A stretch of DNA of 64,000 nucleotides from VBOC01 sp964512655 (GTDB taxonomy: Bacteria; Bacteroidota; Ignavibacteria; UBA10030; SZUA-254), in the NCBI GenBank assembly GCA_964512655.1, contig CAZEJT010000003.1:62001-126000 (forward strand), in the 5' to 3' direction. The notes beneath the pieces are model-generated. The model searched no databases and was not told the origin of the DNA. It saw only the letters and a program-made list of their open reading frames with translations. The position numbers and the translations under genes are program-made. Below are positions 1-9,001 of this stretch, one piece after another (positions within the stretch are counted from its first letter, which is position 1; every line of letters begins with the position of its first letter).

Positions 1-971
1 GCGACTGGAACGACGGGTTGAGCGCCGTCGGCCTCGAGATGAAGGGGGAATCTGTCTGGCTCGGTCATTTTATCCACCGCATCCTTGTCGATTTCGGCGG
101 CATCGCCGGACGGCATGGCGATACGGCGCGCTCCCTCTCTTATGCCGCGCGGGCAATCGATCTGGCCGAGAGCCTTAACTCGGTCGGATGGGACGGCGGC
201 TGGTATTACGGAGCCACGAAAGATTCCGGGGAAAAGATCGGGAGCAATGAAAATCATGAGGGAGCAATCTGGCTCAATCCGCAGACCTGGGCGGTCATCG
301 CGGGCGTCGCCGACCCGCAGCGCGCCGGGCACGTCATGGACGTCGTGGAGAAGAGACTTGAAACCGAGATCGGCCCGCTCCTTCTCCGCCCTGCGTACTC
401 GCATCCCGACAAGTACATCGGCTACCTCACACGATACAGCCCGGGCATGAGAGAGAACGGCGGAGTCTACACGCACGCCGCCACGTGGGCGGTGATCGCC
501 GCCGCGCTGCTCGGGCGCGGCGAGAGCGCTTTCAGAATCTATTGCAGATTGAATCCCATATACCGGGGGAAGGAGCCCGACCGGTACTGTGCGGAACCCT
601 ACGTTACTCCGGGGAATATCGAGGGACCGGATTCCGGCTTCTTCGGACGCGGGGGCTGGACATGGTACACGGGATCGGCGGCCTGGCTCTTTCGCGCGGG
701 CCTCGAATGGATACTGGGCATTCGCCCCACGTTCGGCGGACTTCTCGTCGACCCGTGCGTTCCGCAATCATGGAAGGCTTTTCGTGTACGCCGCAGATTC
801 AGGGGAGCGACGTTCGACATCCGCGTGGAAAACCCTGAAGGCGTTGAGTGCGGGGTGAAACATCTCTGGGTCGATGGAAAGCCGCACTGCGAGTCGAACG
901 GCCCCCGCGAAAAGACACTTCCGGTTTTTCCTGCCGGCACCTCGGTCACGGTGCGGGCCCGGATGGGATGA
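1..971 (+). CDS. GH94 glycoside phosphorylase, C-terminal part (5' end outside window)
   Basis: The reading frame is open from the first bases and begins with DWNDGLSAVG. DWNDG is the segment of GH94 (cellobiose phosphorylase, cyclic beta-1,2-glucan and 1,2-beta-oligoglucan phosphorylase) that carries the general-acid Asp. The remaining ~320 residues are the end of the (alpha/alpha)6 barrel (NEHEGA-like NENHEGAIW, a GGVYTHAATW block, GWTWYTGSAAW) and the C-terminal beta domain. These enzymes split a terminal glucosyl bond with phosphate to give glucose-1-phosphate. No signal peptide can be judged. The stop codon overlaps a possible start of the next gene (ATGA at 968-971). The family is clear; the linkage is inferred only from the neighbouring GH144 and GH3 genes. 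Confidence 0.85.
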   Translation, partial: DWNDGLSAVGLEMKGESVWLGHFIHRILVDFGGIAGRHGDTARSLSYAARAIDLAESLNSVGWDGGWYYGATKDSGEKIGSNENHEGAIWLNPQTWAVIAGVADPQRAGHVMDVVEKRLETEIGPLLLRPAYSHPDKYIGYLTRYSPGMRENGGVYTHAATWAVIAAALLGRGESAFRIYCRLNPIYRGKEPDRYCAEPYVTPGNIEGPDSGFFGRGGWTWYTGSAAWLFRAGLEWILGIRPTFGGLLVDPCVPQSWKAFRVRRRFRGATFDIRVENPEGVECGVKHLWVDGKPHCESNGPREKTLPVFPAGTSVTVRARMG

Positions 972-994
972 TAGCTGGGATGATACGGGGGACG

Positions 995-2584
995 ATGAAC
1001 GCGCGCCCGATGTGGTTGCTGGCCGCAGCACTCGCGTGCAGAGGCACCGCGTACGGACAGTTGACCACGGATCAGCTCCTTGACACGCTTCAGCACACAT
1101 CGTTCAATTACTTCTGGAACGAGGCAAACTCCTCAAATGGCCTGATCAAAGACAGGAGCGCGTCGGGAGCTCCATGCAGCATCGCATCCCTCGGGTTCGG
1201 ACTCACGGCCCTCTGCATCGGCGCAGACCACGGATGGGTGACACGAGCGGCCGCGCGTGACCGGGTCCGTGCGGCCCTGGGCACGCTCTGGTCGGGACCC
1301 CAGGGAACGGCGGCAGCGGGGACGAACGGCTATAAAGGTTTCTATTATCACTTCCTCGACATGAGCTCGGCGGTGCGGACATGGAGCAGTGAGTTATCCA
1401 CGATCGACAGCGGACTTCTCTTCGCGGGTATTCTGTACGTCAGGGAGTATTTCAACGGGGCCGATTCGACCGAGATGCAGATCCGCGCGCTGGCCGACTC
1501 GATTTACTACCGGGCCGACTGGGAGTGGTTCAGAAACTTCAACCCCGGCCTTCTGATGGGGTGGATGCCGGGTACGCAGTTTGCCGGATACGGCCAGTGG
1601 GCGGGATACAACGAGGCGATGATCATGTACATCCTCGGTTACGGCTCGCCGACGCATCCGATCTCCGATCAGTACGGATGGCAGGAATGGACCGGAGGAT
1701 ACACATACGCAACAGAATATGGATACTCCTACGTGGTGTTCCCTCCGCTCTTCGGACATCAGTATTCTCATTGCTGGATCGATTTCCGGAACATAAGAGA
1801 CGCCTACACGCGCAACCGCGGTTTCGATTATTTCGAGAATTCCAGACGGGCCACGCTCGCGCAGCGAGCATACTGCGCGGCTAATCCCGGCGGGTTCTCA
1901 GGATACAGCGACACTCTCTGGGGAATAACCGCGAGCGACGCCCCTTCCGGATACAGCGCCCGTGGCGCCCCTCCAGCGCAGGGAGATGATGGAACCCTCG
2001 TGCCTACGGCTCCGATCAGCTCTCTTCCCTTCGCTCCCGCTGAGGTCTTCCCCGCGATATGGAACATGTGGAACAACTACCGTCCGCAGCTCTGGACCGG
2101 GTACGGCTTCCGTGATGCGTTCAACCTTGGACAAAACTGGTTCGGGCCCGATGAGATCGGAATCGATCAGGGCCCGATCATCATCATGATTGAGAATTAC
2201 AGGAACGGCGGTGTGTGGAGCCGGTTCATGCAGAATGCCGATGTGCAGCGAGGCCTCGAGCGCGCGGGCTTTCAGCCAGTAACGAGCGTCGATGACGGAA
2301 AGCAACGGCTCCCTTCGGACTTCGAGCTGGAGCAGAATTATCCGAACCCGTTCAATCCTGTCACAGACATCTCGTTCCGCATTCCTTCGGGGAAGGAGGG
2401 CCCGGTGCGTCTTACTGTCTACGATCTTCTCGGCCGGGAGGTCGCTGTCATCGTGAACGAAGAGCTTCGTGCCGGCGAATACTCGAGATCGTGGAATGCG
2501 TCGGGAATATCAAGCGGTGTCTACTTCTGCCGCCTCACGGCTCCGGGAACATCACTGAGCCGGAAACTGGTCCTCGTACAATAA
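995..2584 (+). CDS. Secreted glycoamylase-like/GH144 endo-glucanase with T9SS sorting tail
   Basis: About 529 residues from the chosen ATG, which gives a clean signal peptide (MNARPMWLLAAALACRGTAY, then GQ). Starts at 968 (ATGA overlap with the previous stop) and 980 are alternatives. The body matches the glycoamylase-like fold (PF10091), the family to which GH144 endo-beta-1,2-glucanases belong: GYKGFYYHFLDM, ELSTIDSGLL, YNEAMIMYILGYGSPTHP, FGHQYSHCWIDFR and DQGPIIIMIENYRNG. The last ~85 residues are a Por/T9SS type A sorting domain with LEQNYPNPFNP, VYDLLGREV and GVYFCRLTAPG. The protein is therefore expected outside the outer membrane, making the first cut in a polymer. It lies 6 bp before a paralogue that lacks the tail. 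The exact substrate is inferred. Confidence 0.83.
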   Translation: MNARPMWLLAAALACRGTAYGQLTTDQLLDTLQHTSFNYFWNEANSSNGLIKDRSASGAPCSIASLGFGLTALCIGADHGWVTRAAARDRVRAALGTLWSGPQGTAAAGTNGYKGFYYHFLDMSSAVRTWSSELSTIDSGLLFAGILYVREYFNGADSTEMQIRALADSIYYRADWEWFRNFNPGLLMGWMPGTQFAGYGQWAGYNEAMIMYILGYGSPTHPISDQYGWQEWTGGYTYATEYGYSYVVFPPLFGHQYSHCWIDFRNIRDAYTRNRGFDYFENSRRATLAQRAYCAANPGGFSGYSDTLWGITASDAPSGYSARGAPPAQGDDGTLVPTAPISSLPFAPAEVFPAIWNMWNNYRPQLWTGYGFRDAFNLGQNWFGPDEIGIDQGPIIIMIENYRNGGVWSRFMQNADVQRGLERAGFQPVTSVDDGKQRLPSDFELEQNYPNPFNPVTDISFRIPSGKEGPVRLTVYDLLGREVAVIVNEELRAGEYSRSWNASGISSGVYFCRLTAPGTSLSRKLVLVQ

Positions 2585-2590
2585 TCTCCC

Positions 2591-4015
2591 ATGCGACTCA
2601 CGAAGCTCCTCGCCCTGCTGCCCCTTGCAACTCACCTGATGATCCATCCCGTTTCGTGTCAGGGGGATGAATCGAAGAAGATGGTGCGAATGCCCGCGCC
2701 CGGGATAACGAACCGGGATCCCTTCCTCGACACCCTTCAGGAACGAACGATCCGCTGGTTCCTCGACGTCATGCCCGGGAAAACTGGACTTACACCCGAC
2801 CGCTGGCCCGCGGAGTGGTCGCCTTCAAGCATTGCCGCCGTCGGTTTCGGGCTCACGACGTATCCGATTGCATCCGAGCACCACATGATTACCAGGGCGG
2901 AGGCCGCATCGAGGACTCTGACGACGCTGCGGTTTCTTCTCGGACTGCGGCAATCCCCCGATAAGACCGACGTTGGCGGCTACAAAGGCTTCTTTTACCA
3001 CTTCATAAGGAAAGAAAACGGGTCGAGAGAGTGGAATTGCGAGCTTTCCACGATCGACACCGGGCTCCTCATGGCCGGTGTCTTATTCTGCGGATCATAC
3101 TTCGACGGAAGCGGCGCGGATGAGGCAGAGATCAGGACCGCCGCGGATTCTCTCTACCGCCGTGTCGACTGGACCTGGGCAATGGGCGCTACGAAAGGCA
3201 TCGTCATGGGATGGAAACCGGAGGAGGGATTCCATTCGTGGGTGTGGCACGGTTACAACGAGGCAATGATCGTCTACATCCTCGCGCTCGGATCCCCGAC
3301 ACATACCGTTCCACCGGGCGTCTGGGACACGTGGACGTCAACGTACGTATGGGCTGAGCATTACGGCCAGAACCTCGTCAACTTCATGCCGCTCTTCGGG
3401 CATCAATATTCACATGCGTGGATCGATTTCCGCGGCATCAAAGACCCCTACATGCGGGAAAAGGGGCTCGATTACTTCGAAAACTCACGGCGAGCGGCAT
3501 ATGTCCACCGCGCCTACGCTGCCGCGAATCCCCATCGCTGGGACGATTATTCGGACTCGATCTGGGGCCTCACCGCCTGCGACGGCCCGAAGGACACGGT
3601 GTTCACGGTGAACGGCATCGAGAGAAAATTCCGCTCTTACTCCGCGCGCGGTACGGGCGCAGAAGAGGAAGTCGACGACGGGACGATCGCTCCGACTGCT
3701 GCTGCCGGCTCCGTGCCCTTCGCTCCCGAAATCTCCATTCCGGCGGTGAAGGCGATGCGGAACAAATACGGAGAACTCCTCTGGACGAAATATGGATTCG
3801 TTGACGCCTTCAATCCCTCCTACATCACCTCCCAGACTCCTCACGGCTGGTTCGATCACGACTATCTCGGCATCGATCAGGGCCCGATTGTGTTGATGAT
3901 CGAGAATTACAGGAACGGGTTTGTATGGGAAGTCATGAAGAAGAATAAGTACATCGTAGAAGGATTGAAGCGGGCGGGTTTCAAGGGCGGCTGGCTCGAT
4001 AGGGTGGAAAGGTAG
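2591..4015 (+). CDS. Second glycoamylase-like/GH144 glucanase, no sorting tail
   Basis: 474 residues with an N-terminal signal sequence ending near HPVSCQG. A lipobox is not convincing (Pro at -3), so it is probably periplasmic, possibly lipidated. All diagnostic blocks of the upstream paralogue recur: GYKGFFYHFI, CELSTIDTGLLMAGV, YNEAMIVYILALGSPTHT, FGHQYSHAWIDFRGI and DQGPIVLMIENYRNGF. The protein stops right after this domain, with no T9SS tail. The pair looks like an old tandem duplication with divided locations: an exported enzyme for polymer and a cell-envelope enzyme for imported chains. It follows the first copy by 6 bp and precedes a GC-rich hairpin and the GH43-like gene. Substrate inferred as beta-1,2-glucan. 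Confidence 0.8.
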   Translation: MRLTKLLALLPLATHLMIHPVSCQGDESKKMVRMPAPGITNRDPFLDTLQERTIRWFLDVMPGKTGLTPDRWPAEWSPSSIAAVGFGLTTYPIASEHHMITRAEAASRTLTTLRFLLGLRQSPDKTDVGGYKGFFYHFIRKENGSREWNCELSTIDTGLLMAGVLFCGSYFDGSGADEAEIRTAADSLYRRVDWTWAMGATKGIVMGWKPEEGFHSWVWHGYNEAMIVYILALGSPTHTVPPGVWDTWTSTYVWAEHYGQNLVNFMPLFGHQYSHAWIDFRGIKDPYMREKGLDYFENSRRAAYVHRAYAAANPHRWDDYSDSIWGLTACDGPKDTVFTVNGIERKFRSYSARGTGAEEEVDDGTIAPTAAAGSVPFAPEISIPAVKAMRNKYGELLWTKYGFVDAFNPSYITSQTPHGWFDHDYLGIDQGPIVLMIENYRNGFVWEVMKKNKYIVEGLKRAGFKGGWLDRVER

Positions 4016-4016
4016 C

Positions 4017-4034
4017 CGCCGGCTTTAGCCGGCG
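4017..4034 (+). repeat. Intercistronic GC-rich inverted repeat
   Basis: A perfect 7-bp stem around TTTA (CGCCGGC-TTTA-GCCGGCG) in the 35-bp gap between the second glucanase and the GH43-like gene. It has no T-tract, so it is more likely an mRNA-stabilising or attenuating hairpin, or a dispersed repeat unit, than a terminator. Confidence 0.5.
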
Positions 4035-4050
4035 CGTCTCAGAGAACCTA

Positions 4051-5805
4051 ATGCACTACAGTTTTTCGCCTTCGCTGACGATGATCTTTACGAGTCTCTT
4101 CCTTTCGGCCTATACCTCGGCTCAGCAACACACGTATTGCAATCCGATGAACATCGATTACGCCTATTCCCCCATCCCTGATTTTGCGGAACAGGGGAAC
4201 CACCGCGCTACGGCGGATCCGGTGATAACCCCGTTCAAGGGCGACTATTATCTCTTCTCCACAAACCAATGGGGATACTGGTGGTCGACCGACATGCTGC
4301 AGTGGAACTTCGTTCCGCGACGGTTTCTCAAACCCTGGCATAAGGTGTACGACGATCTCTGCGCGCCCGCAACCCTCGTCCTGGGAGACACCCTCCTGCT
4401 CCTCGGCTCGACGTACACGCACGACTTTCCCGTATGGATGAGCACGAATCCCCGGAGTGACGACTGGAAGGAGCGGGTGGATTCATTCGCAGTCGGGGCG
4501 TGGGACCCGGGGTTCTTTCTGGATGACGACGGACGAATCTACCTCTATTACGGATCCAGTAACCTCTACCCGACCTACGGCCAGGAGATCGATCGGCGCA
4601 CCTTCCAGCCGGTTGGAGAACGGGTGGAACTGATCCACGCTCATGGCGACGTGCACGGCTGGGAACGCTTCGGCGAATACAACGACAACACGTTCCTCGA
4701 TCCCTTCATCGAAGGATCCTGGATGAACAAGCACGGCGGCAGGTATTACCTTCAGTACGCGGCCCCGGGGACGGAACAGAGCGGCTACGCCGACGGGGTC
4801 TATGTGGGAGAGCATCCTCTCGGACCGTTCACCTATCAAAAACACAATCCGTTTTCGTATAAACCCGGAGGGTTCGCGCGCGGCGCCGGTCACGGCTCTA
4901 CATTCGTCGATGCACACGGCAACTACTGGCACGTTGCCACAACGGCTATCTCCGTCAAGAACAACTTCGAACGAAGAATTGCCCTCTTTCCGTCCGGATT
5001 CGATGCCGACGGGGTGCTCTATACTAATACCGCGTACGGCGACTATCCTCACCTCATGCCTCGCGAAAGAGCCGACTCGTCGAAGAGCCTCTTCACAGGG
5101 TGGATGCTTCTGAATTACAATAAACCTGTTACCGTATCCTCCACACTGGGCGGGTACGAGCCCAACTTCGCAGTCGACGAGAACATCAGAACGTACTGGA
5201 GCGCTTCGTCCGGGGGCGAAGGAGAATGGCTGCAATCGGATCTCGGCCGTGAATCCACAGTGCACGCGATTCAGGTCGACTATGCAGACCAGGACGCCGG
5301 GTTCCTCGGCAAACAGCGGGGGATTTATCACCAATACAGAATCACTTCCTCTCTCGACGGCAAGAAGTGGAACTCTGTCATTGATAAGAGCCGGAACACA
5401 ACCGATGTCCCCCATGATTACGTGGAACTCGCCTTTCCGGTTCAGGCGCGCTACATGAAGATCGAGAATGTCCATGTCCCGACCGGCAAATTTGCTTTGA
5501 GCGGATTCCGTGTGTTCGGCGAAGGCGGCGGCAGCAAACCGGGTGCCGTGAAACACTTTACCGTCCTGAGAGGGAAGAGCGAGAGGCGGAATGCCTGGAT
5601 CAAATGGCAAATGGCCGACGATGCGACCGGCTACACCGTGTACACTGGTATCGCGCCGGACAAACTCTATAATAACATCATGGTCTACGGTGCCAATGAA
5701 TATTTCTTCAAGGGGATGGAGAGGGATCTTCCGTATTACTATCAGATCGAGGCGTTTAACGAAAACGGAATCGGTGAACGGACGGCGGTTGTCAAAGCTG
5801 ATTAA
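4051..5805 (+). CDS. GH43-like beta-propeller glycosidase with discoidin (F5/8C) and Fn3-like domains
   Basis: 584 residues. An N-terminal signal sequence ends around TSAQQHTYCNP. Residues ~40-330 form a five-bladed propeller of the GH43/GH117 type. It shows ADPVITPFKGDYYLFST (the Asp expected as catalytic base), WDPGFFLDDDGRIYLYYGSS, and HGSTFVDAHGNYWHV typical of the last blade. Residues ~355-475 are an F5/8 type C/CBM32-like domain (TVSSTLGGYEPNFAVDENIR, YMKIENVHV). The C-terminal ~85 residues look like a fibronectin type III module (WIKWQMADDATGYTVYTG). It probably trims side groups from the glycan used by this operon; GH43 members range from arabinosidase to galactosidase and no activity can be assigned. 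It overlaps the next gene by 17 bp if that gene uses the TTG start. Confidence 0.72.
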   Translation: MHYSFSPSLTMIFTSLFLSAYTSAQQHTYCNPMNIDYAYSPIPDFAEQGNHRATADPVITPFKGDYYLFSTNQWGYWWSTDMLQWNFVPRRFLKPWHKVYDDLCAPATLVLGDTLLLLGSTYTHDFPVWMSTNPRSDDWKERVDSFAVGAWDPGFFLDDDGRIYLYYGSSNLYPTYGQEIDRRTFQPVGERVELIHAHGDVHGWERFGEYNDNTFLDPFIEGSWMNKHGGRYYLQYAAPGTEQSGYADGVYVGEHPLGPFTYQKHNPFSYKPGGFARGAGHGSTFVDAHGNYWHVATTAISVKNNFERRIALFPSGFDADGVLYTNTAYGDYPHLMPRERADSSKSLFTGWMLLNYNKPVTVSSTLGGYEPNFAVDENIRTYWSASSGGEGEWLQSDLGRESTVHAIQVDYADQDAGFLGKQRGIYHQYRITSSLDGKKWNSVIDKSRNTTDVPHDYVELAFPVQARYMKIENVHVPTGKFALSGFRVFGEGGGSKPGAVKHFTVLRGKSERRNAWIKWQMADDATGYTVYTGIAPDKLYNNIMVYGANEYFFKGMERDLPYYYQIEAFNENGIGERTAVVKAD

Positions 5806-8800
5806 GATCGGCGGCCTTTTCCTGCTCGCTGCCATTGCATCGTGCATCCATGCCCCCGTAAATTTTCCCGGAAAAGATATAATCGACTGGCGGGGGGAAG
5901 CGAGGGTCTTCCCGCTTGACAATTTTGAGGCCCTTGAGGGATGGAAACCCATCACTTCCGAAGGCGCGTCGTTGAATCTCACCTCGGGCCAGGGAAAAGA
6001 CGGGAAAGCGATGGTCATGGAATTTGACCTCACGAAAGGCTCGGGATATGCGATCGCGCAGAAAGAATTTCACTTTCCCCTCCCCGCCGACTACCAGTTC
6101 ACGTTCGATATGCGCGCAGAGACGCCCGTCAATAACTTCGAATTCAAGCTCCTCGACGACAGCGGGAATGTGTTCTGGATAAAGAAGCTCAATATCGAGT
6201 ACCCGAAAACCTGGACGAGAGAGCGCATTAAGAAGCGCCATATCTCATTCGCGTGGGGGCCCGCAGGGGGCGGCGAAATTCACAACGCGGCAAAAATTGA
6301 GTTTGTCGTCTCTGCCGGTACGGGCGGGAAAGGAAAAGTGTTCATCGATAACTTCAGATGCGAGGAGATCGATGACAACGCCGCGAAAACGGCTCGGGCG
6401 GCATTCGGGTTTTCCTCGATGAGCAAGGGAGGGGAGCCGGTATCGGATGAACGGGGGACTCTTATAACGGGATGGAGAGCGGGGGGCAAGCGGGAGTGGC
6501 TGTGGATCGATTTCCACTATCTGAAGGAAATCGGCGGCCTTGTCATCGATTGGGATACAGAGCGCTATGCCGTGTCGTACGAGGTTCAACTTTCTGACGA
6601 TGGCAACGAGTGGACAACCGCGTACACTGTGGTGGGCGGAAACGGAGGAAGGGACTTCATCTACCTCCCGGAGAAAGACGCGCGATTCATGAGGATCAAC
6701 CTCACGAAAAGCAGCGCCGGGAAGGGCTTCGGCATGGTCCGGCTCGAGGTCAAGGGACCGGAGTTTTCATCGAGCCCGAATGACTTCTTTACGGCGATCG
6801 CCGGGGAATCGCCGAAAGGGCTGTACCCGCGATACTTCCTAAACCGGCAGAATTACTGGACCATCGTGGGCAGCAGCGGCGATACGAAAGAAGCGCTCAT
6901 GAGCGAGCAGGGGGCGATTGAGGTCGACAAGCTCCGCTTTTCGCTCGAGCCGTTCCTGTACCTAGGGAACAAGCTCGTAACCTGGAACGACGTGTCGGTG
7001 TCGCAGTCGCTCGAGCAGGGGTATCTCCCCATTCCCTCCGTGACTTGGAAATACGGAGGAATTGAGCTCAAAGTCCGCGCCTTTTCCGCGGGGAGGGCTG
7101 GCTCGTCTCTCCTGACCGCAACCTACAGAATTGAGAACCACGGAAGCTCTCCTCCGAAGGGGAAACTCTTCGTAGCCATCCGCCCTTTTCAGGTGAACCC
7201 TCCCTGGCAGAAGCTCAACAATCCCGGCGGCGTGGCCCCCATCGACAGCATCCGGTATGAGAACGGACTCCTGCATGTGCAGGACAAGATCGTTGTCCCC
7301 ATATCGACTCCCTCGTCATTCGGCGCGACAAGCTTCGACGGGGGCGATATCACGGAGTATCTTCGGAAAGGAACACTGCCCGCGTCTCACGACGTGAGGG
7401 ACTCAACAGGGTTCTCATCGGCAGCTCTGGAATACGATTACGATGTCGAGTCGGGAAGCTCGAAGGAGTTCCATATCGCCGTACCGTTTCACACATGGAG
7501 GGGAAGCCCGGTTCCGAACATGGCCGATGGCGCCGATATCTACGTGACGCTCGCCCATGACGCTACTGTACAGGCATGGGAGTCGCAGCTTGGCAGGGTC
7601 AAGTTCACGCTCCCTGCGTCCGCACTACAGGTTTCCAACACTATCAAATCGAACGTCGCCTACATTCTGATTAACCGCGACGGACCGGGAATTCAGCCCG
7701 GCTCGAGGAGCTACGAGCGCTCATGGATCCGCGACGGCTCTCTCACGTCGACGGCCCTTCTGGAGCTCGGCCTCAGGGACGAAGTGAGAGAGTTTATCGA
7801 TTGGTACTCGGGTTTCCAGTACCCGAGCGGAAAGATCCCGTGCGTTGTCGACCAGCGCGGAGCCGATCCCACGCCTGAGCATGACAGTAACGGGGAATAC
7901 ATCTACGCTGTCATGCAGTACTACAAGTTCACCGGGGACACCGCATGGCTCCGGTCGAAGTTCGGCACGGTCGTGAAAACCGTCCGATACATTCAATCTC
8001 TTCGGGCGGAGCGGAAGACCGACCGTTACAAGAACGGATCACCGGAAGAGCGCGCATGCTTCGGACTCGTCCCCGAGTCGATAAGCCACGAGGGCTATTC
8101 CGCGAAGCCGATGCATTCCTACTGGGACGACTTCTTCACGCTCCTCGGCCTCAAGGATGCCGCCTCGATCGCGGGAATCGTCGGCGAGAAGGAACTTTTC
8201 CGGGAGTTTTCCGCCGAGCGGGATGACTTCCGGAGCGACCTCTACGCTTCCATGCGGCTTGCGATGAGCACGAAGAAGATCGATTTTGTCCCCGGGTGCG
8301 TGGAGCTGGGCGACTTCGACGCCACCTCCACAACGATCGGGATCAACCCCGCGGATGAGCTGGGCTCCATTCCGGAGCCGCAGTTGCACCGCACATTCGA
8401 GCGCTACTATGAGTATTTCACGAAGCGCCGGGACGATGCAACCGGGTGGAACGATTACACGCCGTACGAGAACCGCCTCATCGGCTCCTTTGTCTTTCTC
8501 GGCGAAAAAGAGCGCGCATACAGCCTCCTGAAATTCTTCATGAACGACCGCCGGCCTCATGCATGGAATGATTGGGCCGAGGTTGTTCGCAGGGACTCAT
8601 CGGCGCCGGGATTCATCGGTGATATGCCGCATACGTGGTGCGGGTCCGACTTCATCCGTTCCGTACGCTCCATGTTCGTGTATGAGAGAGAGAAGGATTC
8701 CTCTCTTGTGGTGGGAGGGGGAATACCCGACGAGTGGGTGAGCGATTCCTCCGGCGTACACGCGGCAAATCTCCCCACGTACTACGGCCCCATCAGCATC

Positions 8801-9001
8801 GATCTTCGAAAGGTCGGGAAAAAGGTCACCGTCGCTCTCGGCGGCAACGCGCACATTCCTCGCGGCAAGATTCATCTTGTCTCTCCCCTCACCCAACAGT
8901 TCACATCGGCGGCCGTCAACGGAAAGAAGGCGCGGAGAGCCGCGGGAAATGAGGTGATCGTTGAGCGGCTCCCTGCGACAGTCGAGTTTTTCTATCAATG
9001 A
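5789..9001 (+). CDS. Large multidomain lipoprotein with six-hairpin glycosidase domain
   Basis: The chosen start is TTG 5789, which gives a textbook lipoprotein signal (MSKLIKIGGLFLLAAIASC, lipid Cys 19). No in-frame ATG gives a sensible N-terminus and the frame upstream is antisense noise. About 1070 residues. Residues ~30-195 form a CBM11-like/galactose-binding jelly roll. Residues ~215-340 are a discoidin-like domain (WLWIDFHYLKEIGGLVIDW, YEVQLSDDGNEWTTAY). Then comes a beta-sandwich, then an (alpha/alpha)6 domain with SYERSWIRDGSLTSTALLEL, EHDSNGEYIYAVMQYYKF and MPHTWCGSDFI. The RDG and DSNGEY blocks resemble GH15/GH63/GH78-type enzymes, but I cannot assign a GH family. Probably anchored in the outer or inner membrane, facing the periplasm or surface. 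The stop overlaps the GH2 start (ATGA). Confidence 0.65.
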   Translation: MSKLIKIGGLFLLAAIASCIHAPVNFPGKDIIDWRGEARVFPLDNFEALEGWKPITSEGASLNLTSGQGKDGKAMVMEFDLTKGSGYAIAQKEFHFPLPADYQFTFDMRAETPVNNFEFKLLDDSGNVFWIKKLNIEYPKTWTRERIKKRHISFAWGPAGGGEIHNAAKIEFVVSAGTGGKGKVFIDNFRCEEIDDNAAKTARAAFGFSSMSKGGEPVSDERGTLITGWRAGGKREWLWIDFHYLKEIGGLVIDWDTERYAVSYEVQLSDDGNEWTTAYTVVGGNGGRDFIYLPEKDARFMRINLTKSSAGKGFGMVRLEVKGPEFSSSPNDFFTAIAGESPKGLYPRYFLNRQNYWTIVGSSGDTKEALMSEQGAIEVDKLRFSLEPFLYLGNKLVTWNDVSVSQSLEQGYLPIPSVTWKYGGIELKVRAFSAGRAGSSLLTATYRIENHGSSPPKGKLFVAIRPFQVNPPWQKLNNPGGVAPIDSIRYENGLLHVQDKIVVPISTPSSFGATSFDGGDITEYLRKGTLPASHDVRDSTGFSSAALEYDYDVESGSSKEFHIAVPFHTWRGSPVPNMADGADIYVTLAHDATVQAWESQLGRVKFTLPASALQVSNTIKSNVAYILINRDGPGIQPGSRSYERSWIRDGSLTSTALLELGLRDEVREFIDWYSGFQYPSGKIPCVVDQRGADPTPEHDSNGEYIYAVMQYYKFTGDTAWLRSKFGTVVKTVRYIQSLRAERKTDRYKNGSPEERACFGLVPESISHEGYSAKPMHSYWDDFFTLLGLKDAASIAGIVGEKELFREFSAERDDFRSDLYASMRLAMSTKKIDFVPGCVELGDFDATSTTIGINPADELGSIPEPQLHRTFERYYEYFTKRRDDATGWNDYTPYENRLIGSFVFLGEKERAYSLLKFFMNDRRPHAWNDWAEVVRRDSSAPGFIGDMPHTWCGSDFIRSVRSMFVYEREKDSSLVVGGGIPDEWVSDSSGVHAANLPTYYGPISIDLRKVGKKVTVALGGNAHIPRGKIHLVSPLTQQFTSAAVNGKKARRAAGNEVIVERLPATVEFFYQ

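Noticed and set aside
848..994. Extension of the first glucanase to 578 residues
   Set aside because: It overlaps the end of the GH94 gene by more than 120 bp and would bury the signal peptide; starts at 968, 980 or 995 fit better.
5591..5788. ATG starts for the large lipoprotein at 5591 and later
   Set aside because: They lie within the GH43-like gene and give a basic, non-secretory N-terminus; only the TTG at 5789 gives a proper lipobox.
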